From: Meira nashicola
Taxonomy: Eukaryota > Basidiomycota > Exobasidiomycetes > Exobasidiales > Brachybasidiaceae
Assembly (NCBI GenBank): GCA_001600355.1
Contig: BCJU01000005.1
Location: forward strand, 280,099 to 344,098
DNA: 64,000 bases
Direction of reading: 5' to 3'
In this document: piece after piece, positions 47,426 through 58,562 of the stretch
Layout of the letters: every line of letters begins with the position of its first letter
Position numbering within the stretch: the stretch's first letter is position 1
Translations under genes and position numbers: made by a program
The notes under the pieces: generated by a model
The model's input: only the letters and a program-made list of their open reading frames with translations
What the model was told of the DNA's origin: nothing
Database searches by the model: none

Positions 47426-48328
47426 TCACCCGATCAAAGTGCGCTTGGCGAGAATGCCACGTAGCTTTTCCAATTCATCTTCTGATAAAGGTAATGTTGG
47501 TTCACGTAGAGGTCCAGCATCAATTCCGAGTATATTTAAACCTGCTTTGATACCTGCGGGATAATTAACACTTTCCATAAAACTTGCTAATTCCCACAAA
47601 TATGACCATTGTTTACGTGCTTCTTTCAAGTTTCCATCAATTGATAAAGTTTTATAAAATTGTGCACATTCTTCGGGTAAGATTGTTGCAATTCCAACGA
47701 TAATACCTTGAGCTCCTAATGCTAAAGCAGAAAAGCATAATGTATCCCAACCATTAAATGTTTGAATTTGAATTTGTTCAGCTTGTTGTTCATATACCAA
47801 TAAATCAACTTGTTCTTTTGCATCACCAGATGTATCTTTGATGTACTTCAAGTTCTTTATCTGTCCTAATTCTCGTATTTGTTCTGCTGAAAGATGAACT
47901 CCAGTTGCGCCAGGTAAATTATAGAACATAATTGGAATTTTGATATGATCCGAAACAATTTGATAAAATGTTTTTAGCGTATTAAAAGGTAAAGGATCAT
48001 AAAATGGTGGAACGATCATAACTGCATAAACTCCTAATTTTTCACTTGCTTGACAATATTTAATTGTTTCTTTTGTTGAATTTGTTGCAGCGCCAGCAAT
48101 AACAGGAATCTTACCATTAACAGCTTCCAAGTATGCTTTTACCACATTTTGATGTTCTTCAAATGTTAATGTTGTCACTTCACCTGTTGTACCTGTTGTC
48201 ACAATTCCATTTATACCAGCTTTGATAATTCGATCCACAATTGGTTTTACGATGATTGTATTAATTGAACCATCTTCATTCATTGGCGTAGGCACAGCTG
48301 CCAAAACACCTTTCAATTCATCAACCAT
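47426..48328 (-). CDS. DapA-family aldolase/dehydratase (4-hydroxy-2-oxoglutarate aldolase-like)
   Basis: A 300-residue protein started at the ATG at 48328; the frame extends upstream for 30 codons that look like leader. It is a class I aldolase of the DHDPS/N-acetylneuraminate lyase family, which uses a Schiff-base lysine. Seen are GIVTTGTTGE (about 41-50), Tyr136 in IMFYNLPG, and the Schiff-base Lys164 in YIKDTSGD. Fungi make lysine by the aminoadipate route, so this is unlikely to serve lysine synthesis. A role in hydroxyproline or sugar-acid breakdown is more plausible. It lies in tandem with the FMN hydroxyacid enzyme. Substrate not determined. Confidence 0.9.
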   Translation of the reverse strand: MVDELKGVLAAVPTPMNEDGSINTIIVKPIVDRIIKAGINGIVTTGTTGEVTTLTFEEHQNVVKAYLEAVNGKIPVIAGAATNSTKETIKYCQASEKLGVYAVMIVPPFYDPLPFNTLKTFYQIVSDHIKIPIMFYNLPGATGVHLSAEQIRELGQIKNLKYIKDTSGDAKEQVDLLVYEQQAEQIQIQTFNGWDTLCFSALALGAQGIIVGIATILPEECAQFYKTLSIDGNLKEARKQWSYLWELASFMESVNYPAGIKAGLNILGIDAGPLREPTLPLSEDELEKLRGILAKRTLIG

Positions 48329-48620
48329 TTCTTTGCACTTATTATTATTAATGAAGATGATTGGGGGAAATATAAATAAACCTTCAACCCCCACTTTTAT
48401 CCATAACTTTATATGCAAAACGGACCGTTCCCCACCTCATATGAACCATAAGGTAAAAGCTGAGCTTAAATTAGCCTACTTTATTCGCAGAGAATGCCGA
48501 ACGCCCAACACTGGCGAAATGCCGGAGGAAAAACACTACAATAAGCCGGCCACCGTTGATCTCAAAGAATTTTTACTGTTTTGTTTATATACGCATTTGT
48601 ATCTCTGGCATATCACATTC

Positions 48621-48726
48621 GGCCCTGTAGTCTAGTGGTTAGGACTGCGGATTTTGAGACTTAGCAATTAAACGCGCCTTTCAAACTCCTCTTCCGTCAA
48701 CCTGGGTTCGAATCCCAGCAGGACCT
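48621..48726 (+). tRNA. tRNA-Gln (anticodon UUG), intron-containing
   Basis: A complete tRNA folds from GGCCCTG (48621-48627) to CAGGACC (48719-48725) plus the discriminator T. The D arm is GTC...GAC. The anticodon stem is GCGGA/TCCGT. The anticodon loop reads TTTTGA plus T38 after splicing, giving anticodon TTG at 48654-48656. An intron of 34 nt lies at 48658-48691, the standard position. The T arm is CTGGG-TTCGAAT-CCCAG. The acceptor stem has one C-A mismatch at its third pair (C3 with A70); all other pairs hold. The loop sequence is typical of eukaryotic glutamine tRNAs. Confidence 0.9.
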
Positions 48727-48863
48727 TCTATTTTTTGCTATTCGAATACGCTAGTTGCATATTGCATATTTTTTTTAGTCATCTCGTTTCTCTCACATTT
48801 TCAATTAATGATATACATTATGATTTACGTAATAATAGTACAATGCAATTCATACATGATGTC

Positions 48864-50240
48864 TTAATTGCTGTTGCCACCACCGAGTAATGCGCTGAAA
48901 TCGATGTTCCCGAGCAAGTTGCTATCGTTTTCATTAGATGTCCCTCCATCCTCTGATCCGCCTCCAAGGTTGTTCAAAAAGCTTAAATCGACACCTTCAA
49001 ATTGTTCAGGATTAAAGTTGAGTAAATTGACATCACCCAATCCGCCATTGGCAACAGCATCGTTTGAACCATCGTAGCCCATATTCAAACTTGTACCAAT
49101 ATCGCCAAACATGTTATCCATCGTATTAGGATTAGACGCATCTTTATCGTTTGAATTCGTATCTATAGGATTACTCAAACCGAAAGAAGAAAAGTCAAAA
49201 TTGCTCAATGCATTCCCAGCAGAGCTTGGTTGACCATCTTTGTTGGGCGGTGCGAATGAATCGGTATTGATGGTAGAAGAGCCGGATACTGCAGCTGTCA
49301 ATTGTGCCAGAAGTGCGGCTGGATCGGTCGGTAATGAACCTGAATTTGCTTCTGCATTGGTTCCCGAAGCAGGAACAGATGTCGATGTTGGTGGCAATGG
49401 CACAACTTTGCTTGCCGGGCTTTCATCAGTTAGGTCGATAGCATTATTCTGATTCGCGTTACCGGCAGGTATTCCTGCTAAAGGTATATCGTCATCTTCG
49501 TCATCATCATCATCATCGAGTACTATGGCATCTGCACCTTCTTTGACGGGAGCAGAAGCAGATTGTGCCTGCTTTGCTGCTTCAGCTGCAGCTGTTTTGG
49601 CTGCTTCTTCATCTTTGATTCGTTGTGCTTCTGCTGCTTCTGCCGCTGCTAGTTGGTCTTTTATCCTTTGTTCTTCTTCTTGCTTTGCTTCTCGTTCTAA
49701 CGCATGTGGAAGTGCTAATTGTAAGGAATTTCTTGCGTGATCTACGATGAACGCAAGTTGAGATATAAGTGCTTTGTATCGCATACACTCTCGTTCTAAT
49801 GCTTCATAATTAGGAACAGTCTTGCCAATGCTTATGGGAAGACCACTCTGACTGGCTAAAATAACCTTTTCCGGTTGCAAGCGAAATTGTTGTAGAACGA
49901 TTAGCTCTTCGCCTGTAAAGAGAGAGGAAGGATTTGGCGTAACAGTAACCGGGATGTCGGCTTGAAATTGTATCCTTGTTTTGATCGATTCAAGGATATT
50001 GTTTAATCGTGCACGAGCACGTATTGCGATGCCTACCTGAATGAGTAAGGCTTTGAGTGTTTGATCGATTGCACGAGCTATAGTCTTGATATTTGCATTC
50101 TGAAATAGTGAACAAGCCAAAGCGTTTGCTTTTTGTATCGATGTATCGCTATCCTGTTGTAATGATCCATTTGTATTGTTACTTTTAGGCTGTGCCTCTA
50201 CCATCGATGTATCCATTTCCATCGCCATGGCAGCATTCAC
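48864..50240 (-). CDS. Acidic nuclear-looking protein, function unknown
   Basis: A 458-residue protein. Residues 35-180 are a predicted helical region with a possible conserved core (KANALACSLFQNANIKTIAR and LERECMRYKALISQL). A highly charged coiled-coil segment follows (about 185-240, rich in Glu, Lys and Ala), and an acidic run of Asp near 245-258 is then followed by Asn/Ser/Asp-rich sequence. The C-terminus alternates short hydrophobic clusters with acidic residues (NLLNFNPEQF, VDLSFLNNL, GNIDFSALL), the look of an activation domain. A Mediator-like or other transcription-associated role is possible but not shown. No intron. Confidence 0.75.
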   Translation of the reverse strand: MNAAMAMEMDTSMVEAQPKSNNTNGSLQQDSDTSIQKANALACSLFQNANIKTIARAIDQTLKALLIQVGIAIRARARLNNILESIKTRIQFQADIPVTVTPNPSSLFTGEELIVLQQFRLQPEKVILASQSGLPISIGKTVPNYEALERECMRYKALISQLAFIVDHARNSLQLALPHALEREAKQEEEQRIKDQLAAAEAAEAQRIKDEEAAKTAAAEAAKQAQSASAPVKEGADAIVLDDDDDDEDDDIPLAGIPAGNANQNNAIDLTDESPASKVVPLPPTSTSVPASGTNAEANSGSLPTDPAALLAQLTAAVSGSSTINTDSFAPPNKDGQPSSAGNALSNFDFSSFGLSNPIDTNSNDKDASNPNTMDNMFGDIGTSLNMGYDGSNDAVANGGLGDVNLLNFNPEQFEGVDLSFLNNLGGGSEDGGTSNENDSNLLGNIDFSALLGGGNSN

Positions 50241-52271
50241 AGCACTGGTCTAAGTATTGTAATGTTGCGCTTTTCACCTCTCCATTGCTTGTTGATTGTG
50301 GATGATGCAATTCACGATGGCATGCATCGCTCTGCTCATTCATTCTTCTTAAATCCATTTGCAGCGCCCCATAAAAACGCGAGTTTGAAAGAAGGAGTGC
50401 GTGCGGTCAATGGGCTTATAAATTGTACGCGTGGAATTGAATGAGCATGCATACACTCTTTTTTTCTAGAATATAATAAATCTCTTATGCGATCGATCAT
50501 CAGCTTTATCATTGTTGACCTTATCATAATTAATTTACGGAAAGATATGGAAAAATATGCTCTTATGCGATTTCAATTTCAACAAGAGAACATTCTAATA
50601 AGCTTTGTAAGTATATTAATAAGCCACAGATCATCTTTTGTTTGATCGTCTTTTTTTGTTTGCTTTGCTTTATTTAATTTCGTGCATGTTGCACAAAACA
50701 AAAACAGCAACAATTGCTGACTTCAACTGCGCCCGCCAATTCACAACTCCGACAGTTAGATTGCATGCTCAAGGATTCATTCATCACCCCTCAAAAGAAC
50801 AATGCCGTGCTGCGCCCACCCTACCTACGCCCTTCGGATTAACTGCATGAGTTCATTTCACGCCCTTAGATGCTTACATTGGCCGGGTTCAGTGCATGAA
50901 TGTGCATGTAATTTGCTTCTTCTTCTTTTATTTTGCTGGCTTCAAAATTTACGCCCAAAACAGAATCGAGGACTAGCGCAGCGCAACAATGGCTCTCTTG
51001 TTGTCTTTTAAATTGACGTAGGCGTTTGTCTATTCCTTTGTACTTAGGCGTAAAGCTGCAGTACCTAACTTTGATCTTCTTCTTTTACGCCGCGCTCTGC
51101 GCATGAAATGGTGCGTTTCTTTTTATTTTTTTTATGATTCCATGTAATCAGCGTAATACATAATTTTTAAACTCAGTCCAATCCTTACTGCTCTTTGCTT
51201 GCACACAAAGGGGTTTAACATGAATAAATGGGGCGCCCTTTGTGTGGGATTTGTGACCTCATCCTGGAGAAAGGGGGCTCTTATAAAATGCAGTGATGAT
51301 TTTAAAAATTAAGTGATGATGCTCATCAAACACCGCTGCCAAAACGAGTCTCGGGCCATAAAGAAAGCACAAACGGGACGAAAACAAAAGAAGTATGTAA
51401 AGCACACTGCTACGCCTTTGGGGAAAGGAGCAGTGCAATAAAAGACACATTTATATGTATGAATGTATGTACTACAAACATTGTGTGTTGGCGTTCATAT
51501 ACATATCTGATGCACTTGGCCGCTTCTATACGGATTTTGACGCCTGATTCGGATAGATACTGATAATTTGCCTCGTAATCCCCAAATGAAGTCTGCATAT
51601 TGTGTATTTTAAAGCGCGCAGATGCATTTCGCGGCTGTTTGCGGTACACCTGTAGTTGGGCGTTGCATTTTCATCCCTAATACACATGCATACACACACA
51701 CACAAGCACACACAAAAAAAAGTAGGCTAAAGTACGTGACAAAAGAGTTCATCTCGGACAACAAAAGAAACTCCTTCTCCCTCTCTTTTGGATTTCATTT
51801 CATCTTGCCTCCTCTTCTTTTGTTTTTGTGTTGGTCTTTTGATTTCTATCATCGATCGCATAAAAGAAAATTTGAAGAGGCTAGAATGCATCTTTAGCTT
51901 GGTTAAGCTACAAGTTAAAGGGAACTTAATTTGGACATTGTTGTCACGCCTTACTCCTATCTCGCTTGTCAAGATAGGAGGGTAAATAGATCTCGGTGAA
52001 CGGCAAGCAAGGAAAGTACACCTCCATCTTTGCGCTGGAGGAAGTCACTTTCTTACTACCTCAAGACTATCTCTTTCTTGGCCGACATTAGTACGACATC
52101 TCGCTTTAGCCGTTCGGGTAAACTTCAAGTTATTGTCTTAAACAATTGGCAACAGATTTTAATCAAATTTGACAGATCGCTAAAAGTTGAATTTTCTTTC
52201 GTCGACATCATCTCATAACAACATTTAGAAAGGAAATCTCTTTAGAGGACATCATCGATACTACCAACTTC
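50241..52271. other. Long divergent intergenic region
   Basis: About 2.0 kb, the longest gene-free stretch after the window start. It contains T runs, a CA-rich tract near 51690-51715 and CT-rich sequence at about 51780-51840. Small open frames of 60-90 codons show no domain. The last 300 bp before 52272 look like the leader of the phosphatase gene. Confidence 0.5.
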
Positions 52272-55187
52272 ATGCTCAAACGTCCGCTCTCACATACACC
52301 AACGCCAACGAGACCAACATTTGACGAAGCAAGTCAAACATTGCTTCCGATTGCATCTACCGTCTTGGCATCCTTTTTGTGTAACTCTCTGGTAACATCA
52401 CCTCTACTTCCGCCGTCACCTTGTGTCTTTGGTGAACACAAGGTCGACCAAAAAGATCTTTTTCACCAATATCCCATCAAGAGACAGAAACTTGAGGGAA
52501 ATTCATTCAAAATGGAAAACTTTGCAGAGGCAGGGCCGTCGAAGCAGCCTTTCCTGCTACGAGCGGAAGCACCAGGATTACAGAAGAGCTTATCGACAAA
52601 CAGTTCAAACAACAAGCCTCGTAAACGTCCTGCCAAACTTGCACTCAATCCTAGCACACCTTCAAAGCGTAGCGGAGAGCCATCTCCTGGCAGTCGATCT
52701 GTACCTGCATCGCCAATGGTAGGCGAAAGTAAGAACGAAGAAGCAAATAGACAAGTACCCGTGAACGATTTACGTGATACACTCCGTGGCGCACCGAGAA
52801 GGCGGCCAAGCGTATTGTTCAATAATCGTACACCTGCATTACCGTTACTTGATATTCCAGCTCGTTCTCATTCCATATCAAAAGAGTCAAGTGTGCCAAA
52901 TTCAGGACCTCCAGCGATTTGGCAAGATCCATCGGAGCATATTCTATCAGGGAAAGGCTCATCTTTGCAACATGCACGCTCAGTGTATGCGTCTGGACCT
53001 ATTGAAGTATTACCAGGTCTCTTTCTGGGTGACGAATTCAATGCTCGCGATGAACAAGCATTGGCAAGGCTGGGGATAACGACCATCTTGAACGTTGCCA
53101 AAGAGACAACACTGCCTTGTCAAAGTGACGAAGGCTCGCACGATCTTGGCTTCTTGCGTCAATCTGTTAATCTATCGCGCGGGTTGGAGAGGAGATTGAC
53201 GTTGAATGATGAAGCAGCTACGCCTACGTCTTCTCGGCCTCCATTGATGAGTCTCACTCAGAGATCAGGCGCAGAAATCAAATCATCAGATTCGCCTCCA
53301 ATGAGTGCGATCCGTGAAACGTTCTACACGCCAGTTACTTCTTTTCCTCCCGTTTTCATGTCTCCTGCACTTCCTCAGAAAGCTCAACAGCCTCCGACCA
53401 GTTCCACATCCTCAAGACCTTCATCACTCTACCTTCGCAATACAGCTTCAACGCCAAATTTGAACATTTGCTTCCAGAATACACGCAATGCAAAAGTGTT
53501 GCCAGGGTCATACCGTTCTGGAACAGATAGTAGCAGCGATGAAGAAGAAGAAGAGACAGGCGATGATGAAACAGAGGAAGGAGGTGAAAGTGCGGCAACG
53601 AGCTCTTTGAACTCACATCTTTCCACCGCTCCATCAGAAGCAATGGATACACTCTCGCCTCATGACGAACGAAAACAATTTTCGCCATCGGATCTCAGCG
53701 TTACAACACCGTCTAGTAGTACATTTTCCAGAAAATCGCCAGCGATGGCCAATACTTCCATCTCTTCTTCATCTTCGACAAGTGCATCTTCTAGCGCAGG
53801 TAGCTATACGATCGCATTGCCTAATGATGCAGTTGCTTTAAGCGTGCCTCCGAGTCCAAGATCTAATCGTACATGGCCAATTCGGTATATTAAATTACCA
53901 TGGACCCACGATGAAACAGATTTGGCAGGTTTATCGTCTACAGGCGGCTTTGTGACTGGATGTGCAATTATTGCAGATGCTCTAGGTATTGATTTACGTA
54001 CAGGAAGATTGACACCTCGATTGATCAATTCCAAAGGATCAAGTGCTCATAACCAGAGAAATGGTGTTTTAGTCCATTGTCAATGCGGTGTGAGTAGAAG
54101 TGCAACTTTAGTGATCGCGTTTGTGATGCAAGCAGCAGCATATGAATATGATTTCGAAAAGACACGCGATTTGACTGGAATGCATGATTGTTATGAAATG
54201 GTAAAAGGTTTATCATCCAGCATCTCACCTAACATCAGCTTAATTTATCAACTTGTTGAATGGGAAAGATTATTGTCCAGTCAAGTTGCCATGCAAGTTG
54301 ACCAACATACTGCTGTTCGACCTGAAGGCGAAAGCATTGAATCGGAGAAAGAAGTAGGAAGTGCGCAACAGGAGAACACTGCTGGACGGAATTTGACTGG
54401 AGCTGGTCCTACTACTGAACGCAGATGGGGCAAAGAAGTGATGGGAGAAGAAGATTGGATGAGAATGCGAGCAGAGGAAGAACGCAAAGAACAAGAAGAA
54501 GAGGCGGAAAAAGAAAAACGAATGGAAGAAATCAAAGCACGTGAAGCAGAATGGAGAGCAACACAAGGATTAAAGGCACCTTCTGGTAAATTGAAACCGA
54601 AAGCATTACAATTGGCGGCTACACCTCAACTTGCTACTCCTTCAAACAATGGAGTTGGAGGAAGACGCAAAAAGCCTTCACCTTCGCTAACACTTGTTTC
54701 GAGCAGTAAGACAAACGCTGATCGTGCATTAGGATTATCGGGTGCAAAGACTGCCGTTACACTTCTTGCTCATACCTGTGAAGAAGAAAAGGAAGATGTA
54801 CGAGAAGACGTTCAAATGGCTGGACCAGAAGACGTAAAAGGAGATGTTCAACATTCTCGTAATTCAACAATCTTTCCTTGGCTTAAAAGTCAACAACAAG
54901 CAGCAGCAGCAACAGACGAAAAGAATTCAGATTCTGGATCATCTTCTCGTGTCAATTCTCGTCCGGGTAGTGGTTATGGAGCTTCTTCTTTTGGCGTGAT
55001 GGGACAAAGTGCTGCTGAAAGAAGAATTAAACATAAACGTACATTTAGTGCAGAAGTTCCAGATTGGAATTCTCGTCAATCTGTTTTGAGCAGAAGCAAG
55101 ACTCATGATGCAGCAAACAGGTTAAGTACTTTGAGTACTTTGGCAGCTTCTGCTGAAGATACTCCACCCAGTACTGCGGCTTTGTGA
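52272..55187 (+). CDS. Dual-specificity phosphatase with a split catalytic domain
   Basis: A 971-residue protein of the MAP-kinase-phosphatase/dual-specificity class (Msg5-like). The first half of the phosphatase domain is at about 244-280 (EVLPGLFLGDEFNARDEQAL, TTILNVAKE). It is then interrupted by about 245 low-complexity residues. The second half begins at RTWPIRYIKLPWTHDE (about 532) and includes the P-loop HCQCGVSRSA with catalytic Cys603. After that come NISLIYQLVEWE, a Glu/Lys-rich coiled coil at about 725-760 and a low-complexity tail. The fold halves are both intact, so the enzyme is probably active. The MAPK substrate is inferred from the family. No intron seen. Confidence 0.88.
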   Translation: MLKRPLSHTPTPTRPTFDEASQTLLPIASTVLASFLCNSLVTSPLLPPSPCVFGEHKVDQKDLFHQYPIKRQKLEGNSFKMENFAEAGPSKQPFLLRAEAPGLQKSLSTNSSNNKPRKRPAKLALNPSTPSKRSGEPSPGSRSVPASPMVGESKNEEANRQVPVNDLRDTLRGAPRRRPSVLFNNRTPALPLLDIPARSHSISKESSVPNSGPPAIWQDPSEHILSGKGSSLQHARSVYASGPIEVLPGLFLGDEFNARDEQALARLGITTILNVAKETTLPCQSDEGSHDLGFLRQSVNLSRGLERRLTLNDEAATPTSSRPPLMSLTQRSGAEIKSSDSPPMSAIRETFYTPVTSFPPVFMSPALPQKAQQPPTSSTSSRPSSLYLRNTASTPNLNICFQNTRNAKVLPGSYRSGTDSSSDEEEEETGDDETEEGGESAATSSLNSHLSTAPSEAMDTLSPHDERKQFSPSDLSVTTPSSSTFSRKSPAMANTSISSSSSTSASSSAGSYTIALPNDAVALSVPPSPRSNRTWPIRYIKLPWTHDETDLAGLSSTGGFVTGCAIIADALGIDLRTGRLTPRLINSKGSSAHNQRNGVLVHCQCGVSRSATLVIAFVMQAAAYEYDFEKTRDLTGMHDCYEMVKGLSSSISPNISLIYQLVEWERLLSSQVAMQVDQHTAVRPEGESIESEKEVGSAQQENTAGRNLTGAGPTTERRWGKEVMGEEDWMRMRAEEERKEQEEEAEKEKRMEEIKAREAEWRATQGLKAPSGKLKPKALQLAATPQLATPSNNGVGGRRKKPSPSLTLVSSSKTNADRALGLSGAKTAVTLLAHTCEEEKEDVREDVQMAGPEDVKGDVQHSRNSTIFPWLKSQQQAAAATDEKNSDSGSSSRVNSRPGSGYGASSFGVMGQSAAERRIKHKRTFSAEVPDWNSRQSVLSRSKTHDAANRLSTLSTLAASAEDTPPSTAAL

Positions 55188-55436
55188 TAATGACACGAGC
55201 AATACTACTATAGCATAGACTTTGACTTTTTCCTCATAGCATCATCTCTTTTCTTATTTTCACTTAACTTTTCATGTCGAGACAAATGTACAATATTTCC
55301 TCTCATTTAAGTATCGCGCAATTTTAATATTTTTTTAAAGAACAAAATCCAATTTCATTAAAAAGAGGGGTAATACGAGACTACAGAACAATTAATCTCA
55401 TTGCTTTTTTCAAATTTTCTTTTCTTTCATCTTTAA

Positions 55437-57404
55437 TCACTTTTTAGCAGTCAAATCCTTAATCTTGTCCACGACGGAAGGATCAGCAAGGGAAGAAACA
55501 TCACCCAATTGATCACCTTCGTTACTGGCAATTTTACGTAAAATTCTTCTCATAATCTTACCAGATCTTGTCTTAGGAAGATCAGGAGCGATGATAACAC
55601 GTTTAGGTGTTGCAAAAGGACCGATATTCTTACGAATGACTAAGACTAATTCTTTTGTTAAAGATTCATCAGTTGCGCCATCATAATCACCTTTCATTGT
55701 AACGTACGCGCAAATTGCTTGACCTGTAGTTTCATCTGGCATTGCAACAACTGCTGCTTCTGCTACACCAGGATGACTGATTAGAGCACTTTCAATTTCT
55801 GCCGTACTGAGTCTGTGTCCTGAAACGTTGAGAACGTCATCAACACGTCCTTTGATCCAAATATAACCATCTTTATCACGAGCTGCACCATCTCCGGTAA
55901 AGTAAAAACCTTTGTATGGATGTAAATAAGTTTCCAAATACCTTTGATGATCGTTGAATACTGTACGTGCCATACTTGGCCATGGATTACGAATTGCCAA
56001 AACACCTTCAACTTCATTTCCAGTAACTTCTTTGCCTGTTTGTGGATCCAAAAGAACTGGATCGATACCCCAGAATGGATTTGTTGCTGATCCTGGTTTT
56101 GTTTTTGTAGCTCCTGGTAAAGGAGTGATAATAATACTACCAGTTTCCGTTTGCCAATATGTATCGACGATTGCACATTGTTCACGACCAACGTTTTTAT
56201 TATACCATTCCCATGCTTCAGGATTGATTGGTTCTCCTACACTTCCAATCACACGCAAAGAGCTTAAATCAGCCTTTTTGACGTGCTCTTCGCCCAATCT
56301 ACGCAAAAGACGAATAGATGTTGGTGCAGTGTAAAATTGTGTAATCTTATGTTTATCAACAACATCCCAATAACGAGATGCGGTTGGATAAACTGGAGTA
56401 GATTCGAATACCAAAGTGGTAACTCCGTTCATCAAAGGACCATAACAGATGTATGAATGACCTGTGATCCATCCTACATCCGCCATGCATGCGAATTTGT
56501 CATTCTCATGAACATCAAAGACGTGCTTGACTGTTAAAGCTGTACCTAATAAATAACCTGCAGTTGAATGAACGACACCTTTTGGTTTTCCTGTTGAACC
56601 AGAAGTGTACAAGATGAACAAAGGATCTTCTGAATTAACTGGAACAGGTGGACAATAAGCACGTTCACGTTTTGTAACTTCATCCCACCATTGATCACGT
56701 CCTTTTTGCAATGAAACGGATTCGTTTCCTGTACGTTTGACTACGATCACATGTTCAACTTTTGGACATTCTTTCAAAGCAGCATCAACGATACTCTTTG
56801 TTGCGATTGTACGTCCACCACGTTTACCTTCATCGGTTGTGATCACGACACGGGCTTCACAATCAACAGTACGATCACGCAAAGAATCAGAAGAGAAACC
56901 TGCAAAGACGACTGAATGAACAGCACCGATACGTGCACAAGCGAGAAGAGAAACGATTGCTTGTGGACACATTGGTAAATAGATGATTACACTATCACCT
57001 TTTTTCACACCCATCTTTTTGAGTGCGTTTGCCAATTGACTAACTTGAACGAGTAATTGTCCATAAGTGATTTCTTCATGATTTCCTGGTTCATCAGCTT
57101 CATAAATGATGGCAACTTTGTCTGGGTTCTTGTATGCCCATCTATCAACACAGTTGTAAGATGCATTTAATTGACCTTCAGGAAACCAAGCGACGTCACC
57201 ATTCTCAAAGCCACCTGCTCGAACGGTGCGGAAAGGAACGTCCCAAGAAAGCATTTCACGACCTAATTTACCCCAAAATTCATCTGGGTTCTTTAGACTG
57301 GCAGCATGATCGGATTTGTATGTTGATTCATTAACGTGTGGTTTTGGATTTTGAGTCAATCTTGGCGCGATTGGGAAAGAGGGTACTTCCCTGTATTCAG
57401 CCAT
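55437..57404 (-). CDS. ACS1: Acetyl-CoA synthetase
   Basis: A 655-residue AMP-forming enzyme that converts acetate, ATP and CoA to acetyl-CoA. The length and motifs are those of fungal Acs/FacA. The AMP-binding core is [20 protein letters not shown] (about 265-284). Further motifs are [15 protein letters not shown] [11 protein letters not shown], the hinge region at YTGDGAA-like [20 protein letters not shown], and the C-terminal [12 protein letters not shown] with the regulatory Lys (acetylation site in the family). No signal peptide; the enzyme is cytosolic and nuclear in fungi. No intron is seen, though orthologues often have some. Confidence 0.96.
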   Translation of the reverse strand: MAEYREVPSFPIAPRLTQNPKPHVNESTYKSDHAASLKNPDEFWGKLGREMLSWDVPFRTVRAGGFENGDVAWFPEGQLNASYNCVDRWAYKNPDKVAIIYEADEPGNHEEITYGQLLVQVSQLANALKKMGVKKGDSVIIYLPMCPQAIVSLLACARIGAVHSVVFAGFSSDSLRDRTVDCEARVVITTDEGKRGGRTIATKSIVDAALKECPKVEHVIVVKRTGNESVSLQKGRDQWWDEVTKRERAYCPPVPVNSEDPLFILYTSGSTGKPKGVVHSTAGYLLGTALTVKHVFDVHENDKFACMADVGWITGHSYICYGPLMNGVTTLVFESTPVYPTASRYWDVVDKHKITQFYTAPTSIRLLRRLGEEHVKKADLSSLRVIGSVGEPINPEAWEWYNKNVGREQCAIVDTYWQTETGSIIITPLPGATKTKPGSATNPFWGIDPVLLDPQTGKEVTGNEVEGVLAIRNPWPSMARTVFNDHQRYLETYLHPYKGFYFTGDGAARDKDGYIWIKGRVDDVLNVSGHRLSTAEIESALISHPGVAEAAVVAMPDETTGQAICAYVTMKGDYDGATDESLTKELVLVIRKNIGPFATPKRVIIAPDLPKTRSGKIMRRILRKIASNEGDQLGDVSSLADPSVVDKIKDLTAKK

Positions 57405-58562
57405 GATTGTAGAATAGTAGTAGCTTTTGAGCTTTTGTTATTTGTAAGGTATAATAAAAAAAGTAAAATGTACAAATGGAGAATTTGTACGATCTCCAAC
57501 CGATTTCAATTGTGGTGGTTAAAATGAAACAATATTAAGCAAAATAAAATCAAATACTCTTTCTTATAAGGATAGCATCTTACCCCCGCAAGATCCTTTT
57601 TTTGTTAGTTTTACTGCTAATCACGTATGCCAAGGTTGTTCATCCGTCATAATTTAACACAATGAATCCGTGCGGCAATTGCAGAAAGAGCATTTACATA
57701 GTCTAGTCTACGTTTGAGTTGCATTTCCGTTATACGGGTGGAGTACCCGATCCAAGAAAAAAAGAAAGAAGACGCGGGGTGGAGAAGAAAAGTGGGAAAG
57801 TGTCGAAGTGCGTATGGATTAGCTTTGTTCACAAACATAAAATCAATTTAAACGTACTCGCGGCCTCATGACCTGTGTAAGCATGTTGCTAATTCAAATT
57901 CTAGGCTAGATCCGAGGAAAGAGTCAATCCTTGAGCCACCAATTAATTTAGAAAACCGAATGTATGCCCAACCCCGCAGATGAATGGAATCATACATATG
58001 TGTAGAGCAAGTGGCGTGTGATCCTTTGTTCGTCTTTTCCGATGTAAGACCATAAGTGGTACGGCGGAACCGTTTTTTATGCTCGGCACGTCCTATAAGC
58101 CTTAGAAGAGGGTTGGTTGTCGGCTATTCCGACCAAAAAAAGAAAGACGCGTAGAAGCGTGCATTTGGCATGTAGTCTATTCGTATTCGTATGTTGTATG
58201 CGGACTTTTGTTCGTCATTCCTTCTAGAGAATAAAAAGACGATGGTCATGAAGATGAAGAGGTAAAGCAAATGCCGTCAAATCCGGAGATTCACGTGTGG
58301 AATGACGTTTTGAATACCGACTCGGAAAGTTGGACTTGAAAAAAAAGAGAGCACGTGCGCATAAATGGAATTTTCATGCGTTACGCTAAATTTGCCTCCA
58401 CACCAAGTATGGAGAAAGTTAAAAGTTGGAACATGTACTCCAGAATTGAATTTGAGAAGAAGAAGAAGGGTACAATAGTTGGAAATCGGATTCAATCTTA
58501 CTTACCACCAACTTCAACAAAACAAAACAACCACTCATTCCATACACGATAAATCACAAAAG
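57405..58562. other. Divergent intergenic region (ACS1 / SigF-like)
   Basis: About 1.16 kb. It contains A runs and a GC-richer patch at about 58062-58075 with CGG/CCG (ACGGCGGAACCGT). No separate gene is seen. Confidence 0.5.
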
